Positions 6,133-14,192 are shown, numbered from the stretch's first letter. The stretch is DNA of 25,639 bases from an uncultured Erysipelotrichaceae bacterium (GCA_900544435.1 UQVG01000004.1:1-25639), one strand, 5' to 3'. Notes: generated by a model not told the origin, from the sequence alone. Made by a program: numbers and translations.

Positions 6133-6845
6133 TTACGTCAATGCAAAATAAGACTGTTAAAGAATTATTAAAATTGAAACAAAAGAAATATCGAAAAGAT
6201 TATTATTTAGTGGAAACAAGACATTTAGTTGAAGAAGCTATCAAAGCAAAACAAACAGATTTAATTATTTCAACAGAACCAGTTGATTTAGGGGTAGAAA
6301 ATTTAGTTGTTTCTAAGGAAATTATGGAAAAATTGGCTTTTACTAAAACACCTCAACCTATAATGGCAAGATGTTTTATTCAAAAGAATAAGAAATTAAT
6401 AGATGGAAAAAGATATTTGATTTTGGATTATCTTCAAGATCCGGGGAATATTGGGACTCTTATTCGTACGGCACTTGCTTTTGGGATTGATCAAGTGATT
6501 TTATCAAATGAATGTGTAGATCTTTATAATGATAAATTATTAAGATCGATGCAGGGAGCACATTTTCATCTTTCATGTTTTTATGGTGATTTAAATGAAA
6601 TTATACCTGTTTTAAAAGAAAAAGGAGTTTGTGTTGTAGGAAGTGCTTTAGAAAATGGAAAACCAATTCAACAAATTAAATGCCATGAAAAAATGGCTTA
6701 TGTTTTAGGTAATGAAGGTAATGGGATGGAAAAAGAAATTATTGAAATTTGTGATCAAATTGCTTATATCCCAATTACAACCATTGAATCTTTAAATGTG
6801 GCAGTAGCAGGAAGTATTATGATGTATCATTTTCAAGGAGAATAA
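6129..6845 (+). CDS. SPOUT-class RNA 2'-O-ribose methyltransferase (TrmH family)
   Basis: The 238-residue protein has the SpoU/TrmH layout: an N-terminal substrate-binding part (1-90, with an L30e-like VETRHLVEEAIKA) and a C-terminal knotted methyltransferase. The three SPOUT motifs are complete: LQDPGNIGTLIRTALAFG (102-119) with Asn107 and Arg113, YVLGNEGNG (191-199), and IPITTIESLNVAVAG (214-228). Such enzymes use S-adenosylmethionine to methylate a ribose in 23S rRNA or tRNA. The length and N-terminal domain suggest an rRNA enzyme of the RlmB/TsnR/YsgA type, but the target nucleotide cannot be read from sequence. It overlaps the upstream metallopeptidase by four bases and is followed after two bases by the HAD gene. 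Confidence 0.9.
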   Translation: MITSMQNKTVKELLKLKQKKYRKDYYLVETRHLVEEAIKAKQTDLIISTEPVDLGVENLVVSKEIMEKLAFTKTPQPIMARCFIQKNKKLIDGKRYLILDYLQDPGNIGTLIRTALAFGIDQVILSNECVDLYNDKLLRSMQGAHFHLSCFYGDLNEIIPVLKEKGVCVVGSALENGKPIQQIKCHEKMAYVLGNEGNGMEKEIIEICDQIAYIPITTIESLNVAVAGSIMMYHFQGE

Positions 6846-6847
6846 AA

Positions 6848-7633
6848 ATGGATAAGATTTTATTTTTTGATATTGATGGCACTCTTGGAAAACATGGTGT
6901 CATTACAAAGTCTAATTTAAAGGCTCTTCATTTATTGAAAGAAAAAGGTTATAAAACATTTATTTGTACAGGAAGAGCTCCATTTTATGCAAGTCGTTTG
7001 TTTGGTGATTTAGTAAGTGGAATTATTAGTTGTAATGGACGTTATATTTTATATGAAGGAAAAAAACTTTATAGTAAGGCTTTTACACAAGAACAGTTAG
7101 CTTATTATACTGGTAAACTTGATCAAGGGAAACTTGGTGCAATGTTTGTTAGTGATAATAAAGCTTTAAAATATCATTTAGATAAAAAACAAGAAGTAAA
7201 TTTAGAAAAGGAATATGGAATAGAGCATCTAGTAGATACTCTAGAAGGTGAGTTTTATACTTTTGATATGTTTTATCAAAATCAAGAACATTTTGAAACA
7301 ATGGTTGAACTTTTTAAAAATGATTTAATTATTAATGATCATGGAGGAAGTGGCTCTTGTGATTGTTCAACAATTGAATTTGATAAAGGACATGCCATTG
7401 CTTATTTGTTAGATTATTTCCATATTGATAAAAATAATGCGTATGCTTTTGGTGATGGTTATAATGACCAAGCAATGTTTAGAGAAGTAGGACATGGTAT
7501 TGCAATGGGAAACGCAGTAGATGTATTAAAAGAAAAAGCAACTTATGTGACTGATGATTTTGATCAAGAGGGAATAATCAAAGCATTGTATCACGAGGGG
7601 GTGCTTCATGAATGTACGTGTACGAAAAAATAA
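6848..7633 (+). CDS. HAD-superfamily Cof-type sugar-phosphate/nucleotide phosphatase
   Basis: The 261-residue protein carries all four HAD motifs: I, FFDIDGTLG with nucleophile Asp8 and acid/base Asp10; II, ICTGRAP with Thr41; III, Lys180 in EFDKGHA; IV, FGDGYNDQAMF with Asp203 and Asp207. The long cap between motifs II and III (residues 60-175) marks it as a Cof/YidA-like subclass IIB enzyme, which dephosphorylates small phosphorylated metabolites with Mg2+. Substrate is not predictable. It starts two bases after the methyltransferase stop with a CAAGGAGAATAAA ribosome binding site, and its last 22 bases overlap the araC-type gene. Confidence 0.9.
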   Translation: MDKILFFDIDGTLGKHGVITKSNLKALHLLKEKGYKTFICTGRAPFYASRLFGDLVSGIISCNGRYILYEGKKLYSKAFTQEQLAYYTGKLDQGKLGAMFVSDNKALKYHLDKKQEVNLEKEYGIEHLVDTLEGEFYTFDMFYQNQEHFETMVELFKNDLIINDHGGSGSCDCSTIEFDKGHAIAYLLDYFHIDKNNAYAFGDGYNDQAMFREVGHGIAMGNAVDVLKEKATYVTDDFDQEGIIKALYHEGVLHECTCTKK

Positions 7634-8436
7634 AATTGGATGAACATTTACCTATTAAAATATTAGATTTGTATTATGAAAGTAGTGAAGAAAATGTTGA
7701 AAAACATTGGCATAATAGTATAGAAATATTGGTTCCTATATTAGGTAAGGTAGAAATATGGGATAATGGACATATGATTAGAAGTCAAAATGTTGATGTT
7801 TATATTATTAATAGTAAAAATATTCATGGGATTTCTTTTGTAAGTGGGTATGAGGTTTATAAAGGATATGGCATTCAAATTAATTATGATTATATTAAAA
7901 GCATATTTCCTTTGATTGATCATTATGAATTTGTACAACCAGATGGAGAAGTTTCCCGGGAAATAGTACGAACAATCTATAGAATAGTCGATATTTATGA
8001 TAATGATAAAGAGTATGGTCATATTGCGATTAAAGGTCTAACAGATATATTAATGTATGTACTTTTAAAAAAATTACTTGTAAGAAAAAAATATGTACTT
8101 CAAGAAAATGAAATAAATAATAATAAAATAGTGAAGATTGTTAATTATATTGATCAACATTATAAAGAGAACTTAAGTATACAAGTATTAGCTGATCATT
8201 TTTATGTTTCACAATCTTATTTATCAAGATATTTTAAACAAAATTTTGGAACAACAATTAAAGAATATATTGATAGTGTTAGATTGGAAAAAGCAATTAA
8301 TGATATATTACATACTAATCTATCGATGACAGATATTGCTTATAATAATGGCTTTGCGAATCCTAAATCATTTAATAGAATTTTTAAAAGAATTTATAAA
8401 ATGACACCTCATGAATATCGAAAGTTATTAAAATAG
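7612..8436 (+). CDS. AraC/XylS-family transcriptional regulator
   Basis: The 274-residue protein has an N-terminal cupin-like sensor (residues 1-150, with EKHWHNSIEILVPILG typical of the sugar-binding cupin) and a C-terminal double helix-turn-helix from about 176 to 274. The first helix-turn-helix is LSIQVLADHFYVSQSYLSRYF, here cut short to its core; the second is in SMTDIAYNNGFANPKSFNRIF, ending in the family signature MTPHEYRK. Such regulators usually activate carbohydrate-use genes upon binding a sugar. GAGGGGGTGC precedes the ATG inside the HAD gene. The nearest downstream targets are the secreted esterase at 8510 and the fusion at 10129, which is an inference from position. The DNA-binding half is confident; the ligand is unknown. 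Confidence 0.92.
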   Translation: MYVYEKIKLDEHLPIKILDLYYESSEENVEKHWHNSIEILVPILGKVEIWDNGHMIRSQNVDVYIINSKNIHGISFVSGYEVYKGYGIQINYDYIKSIFPLIDHYEFVQPDGEVSREIVRTIYRIVDIYDNDKEYGHIAIKGLTDILMYVLLKKLLVRKKYVLQENEINNNKIVKIVNYIDQHYKENLSIQVLADHFYVSQSYLSRYFKQNFGTTIKEYIDSVRLEKAINDILHTNLSMTDIAYNNGFANPKSFNRIFKRIYKMTPHEYRKLLK

Positions 8437-8438
8437 AG

Positions 8439-8456
8439 TTTATTTGTTCAAATAAA
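8439..8456. repeat. Inverted repeat between the regulator and the esterase gene
   Basis: TTTATTTG (8439-8446) and CAAATAAA (8449-8456) are perfect 8-base arms around TT, just after the AraC-type gene stop. There is no T run, so a terminator is unlikely. It may be an operator or a weak hairpin ahead of the secreted esterase. Confidence 0.4.
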
Positions 8457-8509
8457 GACCTATTATAAAGAGTAATAAATGATATACTTTTTTTAGGGAG
8501 GAAATTCTA

Positions 8510-9985
8510 ATGAAGAATACAAAAAGATTTTTGCTTTGTTTTGTGATGCTATTTTCACTTGCGATAGCGCCTGTCTATGCAGTAAATAGTAATCATGTAC
8601 TTAATGGAACTTATTCTTTAATTGTAGATGAATATGATTGGGGAGTAGCAACACCAAGAGTAATTGTAAATGTTGATCAAGAAATAACGACAATTGATAA
8701 AGATGTTTTAAAGGTTGTAGAAACTAAAGAAAATGCTGAAGATTTTCAAAGAACAATTGTAGATGCTTATATTTCTGATCAAAATGGTCAAAAAGTAGAA
8801 GGTGCTTCAAAATATTTTACAATTGATTTAAAAGTAAGTCCAACAGAAGGGAGTCCTTTCATTTATAAAAGTTTTAATGAATGGGCAGATCCTTATTATT
8901 TAACAATTTCATTAAAAGAAAATAAAGAAATAATTGATGGTCAAAATGAATATGATACTTTAAATATTGATACAAATTATACATCTCGTTCTTTATCTGC
9001 GGGAGATCAATTTGATTATTCAGGTAGATATCAAGCAACAGATGGAACAAATTATAGTTTTGCTACATATTCACCAGCAAAAGATGATCATAAAAATGCT
9101 TTAGTTGTATGGTTAAATGGTGGAGGAGAAGGTGGTACAAATCCTCAAATAGCAGTATTGGGAAATAAAGTGACAGGTTTAATTAGTCCAGAAATTCAAG
9201 AAAAACTTGGTAATGCTTATGTTTTTGTTCCACAATGTCCAACGCTTTGGATGGATGGTTATGGTGATTTTGAATTTACTGAATCAGGATTAAAATTTAC
9301 ACCAAGACATACACCTTCAACATATGTAAAGAGTTTAATGGAATGTATTAAAGCGTATGTTGATAGTAATGATGATATTGATACAAGTCGTATTTATATT
9401 GGTGGATGTTCTAATGGTGGGTATATGACAATGCAAATGGTTTTATCGTATACTGATTATTTTGCTGCAGCTTTTCCAATTTGCACAGGTTTTGATGCTA
9501 GTGATTTAAGTGAAAAAGATGCTCAAAAACTTAAAGATTTTCCATTATTTATTACGTATTGTGAAAATGATGATACGTTAGATCCAAATCAATTTTCAAG
9601 ACCACTTATTGAAAAATTAAAAGCCGCTAACGCTACTAATCTTCATGTCTTTTCACCAGATGATGTTCATGATACATCAGGACTTTATAATGGAGAAGAT
9701 GGAAAACCATATCAATATTCAACACATTGGTCATGGATCTATGTGTTCAATGGAGAAGCCATTGAAGATGATACATCATTAGAATTATTTTCATGGTTAT
9801 CAAAACAAAGCAAACAAGTAAAAAATGAAAATGTAGAAATAGCAGATAAGGTTGAAGATTCTCAAAAAACAACAGAAAAAACAGCTGTAAAAACAGGAGA
9901 CAATAGTCCAATATTTACTTATATGTCATTATTAGCTGTTGCAAGCTGTGCTTATTTGCTTATTGCACATAAAGAATATGAATAA
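8510..9985 (+). CDS. Secreted, wall-associated esterase (PHB-depolymerase/feruloyl-esterase-like)
   Basis: The 491-residue protein starts with a Sec signal (hydrophobic residues 7-20, cleavage likely after VYA at 22-24). Residues 30-160 form a beta-rich domain of no recognised family. An alpha/beta-hydrolase follows: WLNGGGEGG is the oxyanion-loop region, GGCSNGGYM holds nucleophile Ser301, YCENDDTLD gives the acid (Asp354 or Asp355), and His387 or His406 (STHWSW) completes the triad. The layout resembles secreted polyhydroxybutyrate-depolymerase-like and feruloyl/acetyl-xylan esterases; substrate is not determined. After a charged linker the tail reads AVKTGDNS (459-466), a hydrophobic segment, then AHKEYE. 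This resembles a sortase signal without the usual basic end. AGGGAGGAAA precedes the ATG. It follows the AraC-type regulator. Confidence 0.85.
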   Translation: MKNTKRFLLCFVMLFSLAIAPVYAVNSNHVLNGTYSLIVDEYDWGVATPRVIVNVDQEITTIDKDVLKVVETKENAEDFQRTIVDAYISDQNGQKVEGASKYFTIDLKVSPTEGSPFIYKSFNEWADPYYLTISLKENKEIIDGQNEYDTLNIDTNYTSRSLSAGDQFDYSGRYQATDGTNYSFATYSPAKDDHKNALVVWLNGGGEGGTNPQIAVLGNKVTGLISPEIQEKLGNAYVFVPQCPTLWMDGYGDFEFTESGLKFTPRHTPSTYVKSLMECIKAYVDSNDDIDTSRIYIGGCSNGGYMTMQMVLSYTDYFAAAFPICTGFDASDLSEKDAQKLKDFPLFITYCENDDTLDPNQFSRPLIEKLKAANATNLHVFSPDDVHDTSGLYNGEDGKPYQYSTHWSWIYVFNGEAIEDDTSLELFSWLSKQSKQVKNENVEIADKVEDSQKTTEKTAVKTGDNSPIFTYMSLLAVASCAYLLIAHKEYE

Positions 9986-9993
9986 TATTTAAG

Positions 9994-10026
9994 AGTCAAG
10001 GATTGAAAAATCTTTGACTTTTTTTG
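9994..10026 (+). terminator. Terminator of the secreted esterase gene
   Basis: AGTCAAGGATT (9994-10004), loop GAAA and AATCTTTGACT (10009-10019) form an 11-bp stem with one G-T pair, followed by seven T residues. Strong, plus-strand only. Confidence 0.9.
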
Positions 10027-10072
10027 TAAAAAAATACATTTGGATAGAAAAAGACCGATTTTATGCATGTTT

Positions 10073-10106
10073 TTGACATGTATGTAAGCGCTTTATTTTA
10101 TATAAT
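10073..10106 (+). promoter_or_regulatory. Promoter region of the fusion gene with a candidate CcpA (cre) site
   Basis: TGTAAGCGCTTTAT (10083-10096) matches 12 of 14 positions of the cre consensus TGWAANCGNTNWCA and contains the palindrome AAGCGCTT. It lies between a perfect TTGACA (10073-10078) and TATAAT (10101-10106). The 22-base spacing between these boxes is too wide for a standard promoter; overlapping -10-like sequences from 10097 (TTTATA, TATATA) give more usable spacings. CcpA bound here would block polymerase, so carbon catabolite repression is the natural reading. Confidence 0.6.
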
Positions 10107-10128
10107 GGTAGAAAAGGAGGGAATATGG

Positions 10129-13023
10129 ATGTTTACAAAAAAGGTATTTATTAGTTCTTTAAGTATTATGTTTGCACTAAGTGGGATAAGTGTTGTACAA
10201 GCTCAAAATACTGGAGAACAAAAAACAAATTCAGATATTTCTGAACTATTAACGCTTGATGAAAATAATAGCGAATTTTTAAAAACGTTAATGAAAGATG
10301 GATATGCTGAATTAGGAAGGTACAAAGTCGAAAAAATCAAAGATAATGTTTATCATTGGGATGAAGGAACAAAGAAACTTCCTGGTGGAGCAACTGATGA
10401 AAATGGGGCAATGAATAATCCATCATCAATGTATTTTGTATTATCAGAAGATGGTGTTGTATTAGTTGACTTAGGAAATGGTTCCCAAAATGAAGAAGAT
10501 ATTCAAAACGCTAAAACAATTGTTGAATCTATGACAGGTGATAAACATTTATCAATTATCATTACACATAGTCATGGTGATCATACTGGTTTTGGTAGAT
10601 CAAAAGAAGTTTTTAGTAATGTAACAGTAGACAATGTATATGTAAGTGATGCTGATTATGATGTTGCATTTGAAGCTATTTCTCAATTTGATGGCAAAAT
10701 AACAAAAGTACATAGTGGTGAAACAGTTGATATTTATGGTGCACCTTATGAATTTAATGTTGTTAATGCACATACTGAAGGTTCATTAATGATTACTGAT
10801 GAAACACATGAAGCATTATTTACAGGTGATACTTTCGGTAGTGGATTTATTTGGGCACTTTTTGAAACAAATGGTGGTAATCCACTTGCTGCATTAGATA
10901 AAGGATGTTCACTTGCTAGAAAGATTTTAAATAATAATCCATCTCTATCTATTTTAGCAGGTCATCGTTGGCAACAATTCTGGGAAGATAATGCGCAAAG
11001 ACCAAATGAAATGTCAATTCAATATTTCAATGATATGGCTCAAGTTATTAGTGGTTTATTAGATGGTACAACTATTTCAAATAGTTATACAGCAGCATCT
11101 TGGGCACCAGATGCAGTTGAACTTTCAAGTAATGGTGCAAAAGCAAAAATCGATACATTACCTAAATATATTGAAGCTTATAAAAAAGCAGTTAATCAAA
11201 TGCAAGAAGCTTATGTTTATAGTGGTAGTGATCAATTAAGTATTGAATCAGTAAATGCAGCTGCTGCACCTACATTTGTTGTTTATCCTGATGGTAATAT
11301 GTCTGATGAAGAAGCAGAAAGATATATTGAAGCATCAGGTATTAAAGAAATTGTTAATCGTTCAGCAAGTAAAGTTTATGTAGCAAGACCAGCTAATGGT
11401 GTTGAATTTACAAGTGATGATGTTCAAGGATTTGAAGCAATCGTAGGTAAAATAGGTGTATCTAGTAACTTTAAATTAATTGGAATTGGTAATGGGGCTA
11501 CATTCATTAATCAAAATTTAGCTTCTTATATGAACTTTGTTTCTGGTCTTGCATTAGTTAATCCAGAAAAAGGTATGGATGTTAATGTTTCAGTACCAAC
11601 TTATTTAGTAACTGATAATGATGAAATTGTAAATACTTATGTAAAAGCAAATAGTGCAACTAAAACTGAAGATGGTTATTATGTAAATCCAGAAAGCCAT
11701 TATGAAGTTGTTGCAGTTAATAAGGATACTGGTTTAGATGCAGTTTCTGCAACAAAAGATGCTTGGGAAAAAGTACTTAAGAAATTTGGTAGAATTGGAA
11801 ATTATAGTGATGTTTATAAGGAAACAGCTACTTGGTATTCACGTCCTTTAATTTCAGGTAATAAAGAAGCTGATCAAGCAAGAAAATATCAATATTTTGA
11901 TTCTGTAGATGCTATTGATAATATTGATCGTTATGTTAATACACAAGATTTAGATAATGATGGTATTGATTCATTATGGTATGAATATATTCCTGAACAA
12001 TCAAAAGATGCTAAAGAAGGTAGTGTTCCTGCAGTTGTTTTATTCCATGGAAATACAAATGATCCAAGAACACAATATGATACATCTGGTTGGGCACAAA
12101 TTGCTAGTGAAGAAGGCGTTATTCTTATTTGTCCTGAATGGCAAGGACACACTTATCAAGGATATACATATGATCCAATGACAGATGATTTAAATGCTAC
12201 TGCAGATTCAGATGTTATTACAATGTTAAAACTTATTGAAGAAAAATATCCACAAATTGATCAATCAAGAGTTTATATTTCAGGATTATCAGCAGGAAGT
12301 ATGAATACAACAAATGCTGGTTTATCTGATTCAAAATATTTTGCTGCAGCAGCAGGTCACTCAGGTCCATTTGGAGCAAGTGAATTAAATAAAAAAGCAG
12401 TTGCTGAAAATAAAGATAAATATGACATGCCTATTATCTACTTTACAGGTGATGGTGATGAATATTGTAAAGGTGCATTTGATACAACTGAATCAAATGG
12501 AGGATTACAAGTTGCACAACTTTATCAAGAATTAAATGATATGGAAGTAACACAACTTGAAGATGTTTTAGAAGCAGATGCTTATTTATATGGAGTTCCT
12601 TGGACAAAACGTTATACAATTGAACCTACAGCTGAAAATATTGCTAAAATTGATGTAGGAGCAATGGAAAATGCTAAAGGTGTAGAAATTAGCATGGCTC
12701 GTATTTATGGATGGGGACATTGGAACTATACTCCTGATGCTAAATTGATGTGGGAATTCATGAGTAAATATGCTCGTGATGTTAATACTGGTGAAACAAT
12801 TCGTTTAGATAAACAAACACCAGAAACACCAACTAACCCAGATCAAAAACCATCAGATTCTAATGAACCAACAAAAACACCAGCTAAAAACGATACAGTG
12901 ACTTCTACAACTACAAACGTTAAAACAGGTGATTCAACACAAGTAATGCCATTGGTTGTCTTTGCATGCTTGTCTGCATTGGCTTTTATCCTTGTAGTAA
13001 AAAAGAGTAAAAAAAATAATTAA
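10129..13023 (+). CDS. Wall-associated metallo-beta-lactamase-fold / esterase fusion protein
   Basis: The open frame begins at 10063, but the ATG at 10129 (MFTKKVFISS...) is preferred: AAAAGGAGGGAATATGG precedes it and it starts a proper signal peptide (cleavage near VVQAQ). The 964-residue product has three parts. Residues 60-310 are a metallo-beta-lactamase fold with a full metal set: His147, His149, Asp151, His152 in THSHGDHTG, then His215, Asp234 and His279. Residues 370-610 are of unrecognised type. Residues 620-890 are an alpha/beta-hydrolase: LFHGN, nucleophile Ser721 in SGLSAGS, acid Asp775 or Asp777 in FTGDGDE, and His864 in GWGHW. DLDNDGIDS precedes the esterase. A Pro/Thr linker leads to NVKTGDST (930-937), a hydrophobic segment and KKSKKNN. 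Substrates are unknown; both catalytic domains look intact. Confidence 0.88.
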   Translation: MFTKKVFISSLSIMFALSGISVVQAQNTGEQKTNSDISELLTLDENNSEFLKTLMKDGYAELGRYKVEKIKDNVYHWDEGTKKLPGGATDENGAMNNPSSMYFVLSEDGVVLVDLGNGSQNEEDIQNAKTIVESMTGDKHLSIIITHSHGDHTGFGRSKEVFSNVTVDNVYVSDADYDVAFEAISQFDGKITKVHSGETVDIYGAPYEFNVVNAHTEGSLMITDETHEALFTGDTFGSGFIWALFETNGGNPLAALDKGCSLARKILNNNPSLSILAGHRWQQFWEDNAQRPNEMSIQYFNDMAQVISGLLDGTTISNSYTAASWAPDAVELSSNGAKAKIDTLPKYIEAYKKAVNQMQEAYVYSGSDQLSIESVNAAAAPTFVVYPDGNMSDEEAERYIEASGIKEIVNRSASKVYVARPANGVEFTSDDVQGFEAIVGKIGVSSNFKLIGIGNGATFINQNLASYMNFVSGLALVNPEKGMDVNVSVPTYLVTDNDEIVNTYVKANSATKTEDGYYVNPESHYEVVAVNKDTGLDAVSATKDAWEKVLKKFGRIGNYSDVYKETATWYSRPLISGNKEADQARKYQYFDSVDAIDNIDRYVNTQDLDNDGIDSLWYEYIPEQSKDAKEGSVPAVVLFHGNTNDPRTQYDTSGWAQIASEEGVILICPEWQGHTYQGYTYDPMTDDLNATADSDVITMLKLIEEKYPQIDQSRVYISGLSAGSMNTTNAGLSDSKYFAAAAGHSGPFGASELNKKAVAENKDKYDMPIIYFTGDGDEYCKGAFDTTESNGGLQVAQLYQELNDMEVTQLEDVLEADAYLYGVPWTKRYTIEPTAENIAKIDVGAMENAKGVEISMARIYGWGHWNYTPDAKLMWEFMSKYARDVNTGETIRLDKQTPETPTNPDQKPSDSNEPTKTPAKNDTVTSTTTNVKTGDSTQVMPLVVFACLSALAFILVVKKSKKNN

Positions 13024-13050
13024 ATGATTTAAAAATGTTAAGGGGAATAA

Positions 13051-13079
13051 AAGTGGGATGAATGTTCATCCCACTTTTT
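13051..13079. terminator. Bidirectional terminator between the fusion gene and the convergent secreted protein
   Basis: AAGTGGGATGA (13051-13061), loop ATGT and TCATCCCACTT (13066-13076) form an 11-bp perfect stem. T runs follow on both strands, so it can end both convergent transcripts. Confidence 0.9.
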
Positions 13080-13098
13080 ATGCAAAAAATATTATAGA

Positions 13099-13797
13099 TT
13101 ATTTTTTAGATGATTTTTTCTTATAAACAACAATACCAATAATAACAACAACACTGACAATAAGGAGTGAAACATAAGGAGTAATATTTGTGTTATCTCC
13201 TGTTTTTACAGCTGTTGAAGATGTTTGTTTTACAGTTGTTTTGTTATTTGTATCATTTTTAACAGTTTCAGTTTTATCTGTTTTATCAGGATTTATTGGA
13301 GTTGGTGCTTCTAAAATATGAACAGGTACATAAACTGTTTTAAATGAACTCAATTCTTCTCCTTTAGAAAAACTAAAAACCATTTCAATTTGTTCGATCT
13401 GAGACCAATTAAATGTTTGATTATCAGGACTAATAAGTGTTTTTATATTTTTTAATTCGTTATTACTAATAGTGATAGTCCCGTTTCCATTATCATCAAG
13501 TGCCTTGTAAGGTTCAACATAAATAGATCCTATAGAAGATCCTTCACTATAAATATACATTTCTAATAGTTCAACTTTTGTATCTTTTGCTTGAACATTA
13601 AAAACAATATCATTTTCTCCATCCCATGTAGATGATACCAATGTTAATGATGGTGTTTCTGTTAAAGTCTCATTACTTTCTTCAATTTGATTTTCATTTT
13701 GTACTTCTTCTAATGCATGAATATTTGTTGTAAAAAACATTGAGGCTGTCAATGAAAATGACAACAAGGATGCTAAAAATAATTTTTTCTTTTTCAT
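13099..13797 (-). CDS. Secreted protein with a sortase-like tail, function unknown
   Basis: The 232-residue protein starts with a basic stretch (MKKKK), a hydrophobic segment (6-23) and a likely cleavage after IHA. After an acidic stretch (EEVQNENQIEESNET), residues 45-165 are beta-rich (TLVSSTWDGENDIVFNVQ..., NGNGTITISNNEL, MVFSFSKGEELSSFKTVYVP) and may form one Ig-like or carbohydrate-binding-like domain, but no family is recognised. A Lys/Thr/Asn linker (NPDKTDKTETVKNDT) leads to AVKTGDNT (196-203), a hydrophobic segment and KKKSSKK. The tail matches those of the two neighbouring hydrolases. It is transcribed toward them from its own promoter with AAAGGAGATATT before the ATG. Confidence 0.78.
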   Translation of the reverse strand: MKKKKLFLASLLSFSLTASMFFTTNIHALEEVQNENQIEESNETLTETPSLTLVSSTWDGENDIVFNVQAKDTKVELLEMYIYSEGSSIGSIYVEPYKALDDNGNGTITISNNELKNIKTLISPDNQTFNWSQIEQIEMVFSFSKGEELSSFKTVYVPVHILEAPTPINPDKTDKTETVKNDTNNKTTVKQTSSTAVKTGDNTNITPYVSLLIVSVVVIIGIVVYKKKSSKK

Positions 13798-13880
13798 AAA
13801 TATCTCCTTTCTTTTTAAAATGTTTCAATCTAAAGGAATCTTATTTAAGATCAATTAGAATGAAAACTATCTTTAATTTA

Positions 13881-13909
13881 ATTATCTTCCTTTGCTTAAG
13901 GGGTGTCAA
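13881..13909 (-). promoter_or_regulatory. Sigma-A promoter of the secreted protein gene
   Basis: On the minus strand perfect TTGACA (13909-13904) is followed after 17 bases by GATAAT (13886-13881). The predicted start near 13874 leaves an untranslated leader of about 75 bases, AT-rich and without an obvious regulatory fold. Confidence 0.75.
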
Positions 13910-13944
13910 TGAGATTGTTACTATGATTTTGTTTTAAGTTGGGG

Positions 13945-13972
13945 TTGTTTTCATCATAAATTTTGATATAAT
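13945..13972 (+). promoter_or_regulatory. Sigma-A promoter of the pheST T-box transcript
   Basis: TTGTTT (13945-13950) and TATAAT (13967-13972) are separated by 16 bases. The predicted start near 13979 lies at the 5' edge of the T-box leader and back-to-back with the minus-strand promoter at 13881-13909. Confidence 0.7.
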
Positions 13973-13984
13973 AATGGGGTATAT

Positions 13985-14192
13985 AAATCGTTGATATGGA
14001 TTAGTAAATAAAGGATGCTGTTTTAGAGAGGGAGAGAAGCTGGAAACTCCTACAGATAGTTTATTGAATTCACCATGGAGAGCACCTAATCAGTGACGTG
14101 AGACTGCGTTAATGTTTAATTAAGAGCATGTTTTAAACATGAATTAGGATGGTACCGCGATCAACTCGTTCCTAGAGGAATGAGTTTTTTTA
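13985..14192 (+). promoter_or_regulatory. Phe-specific T-box leader of pheST
   Basis: The leader carries the specifier context GAA-TTC-ACCATGGAG with TTC (Phe) at 14069-14071, the T-box core AGGATGGTACCGCGA (about 14147-14161) and a terminator. It is shorter than the aroF leader but shares the bases around the specifier. Uncharged tRNA-Phe should stabilise the antiterminator and switch on phenylalanyl-tRNA synthetase. The 414 bases between the divergent genes hold only this leader and the two promoters. Confidence 0.92.
14163..14191 (+). terminator. T-box intrinsic terminator upstream of pheS
   Basis: AACTCGTTCC (14163-14172), loop TAGA and GGAATGAGTT (14177-14186) form a 10-bp stem with one G-T pair, followed by a seven-base T run. 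Confidence 0.9.

Noticed and set aside
8439..8456. Terminator after the AraC-type gene
   Set aside because: The inverted repeat has a short loop and no T run on either strand.
10063..10128. N-terminal extension of the fusion protein from ATG 10063
   Set aside because: These codons cover the cre site and -10 region, lack a ribosome binding site and would bury the signal peptide; ATG 10129 has AAGGAGG at the right distance.
10129..11100. Antibiotic-resistance beta-lactamase
   Set aside because: The HxHxDH fold is shared by many hydrolases. Fusion to an esterase and surface display argue against a resistance enzyme.
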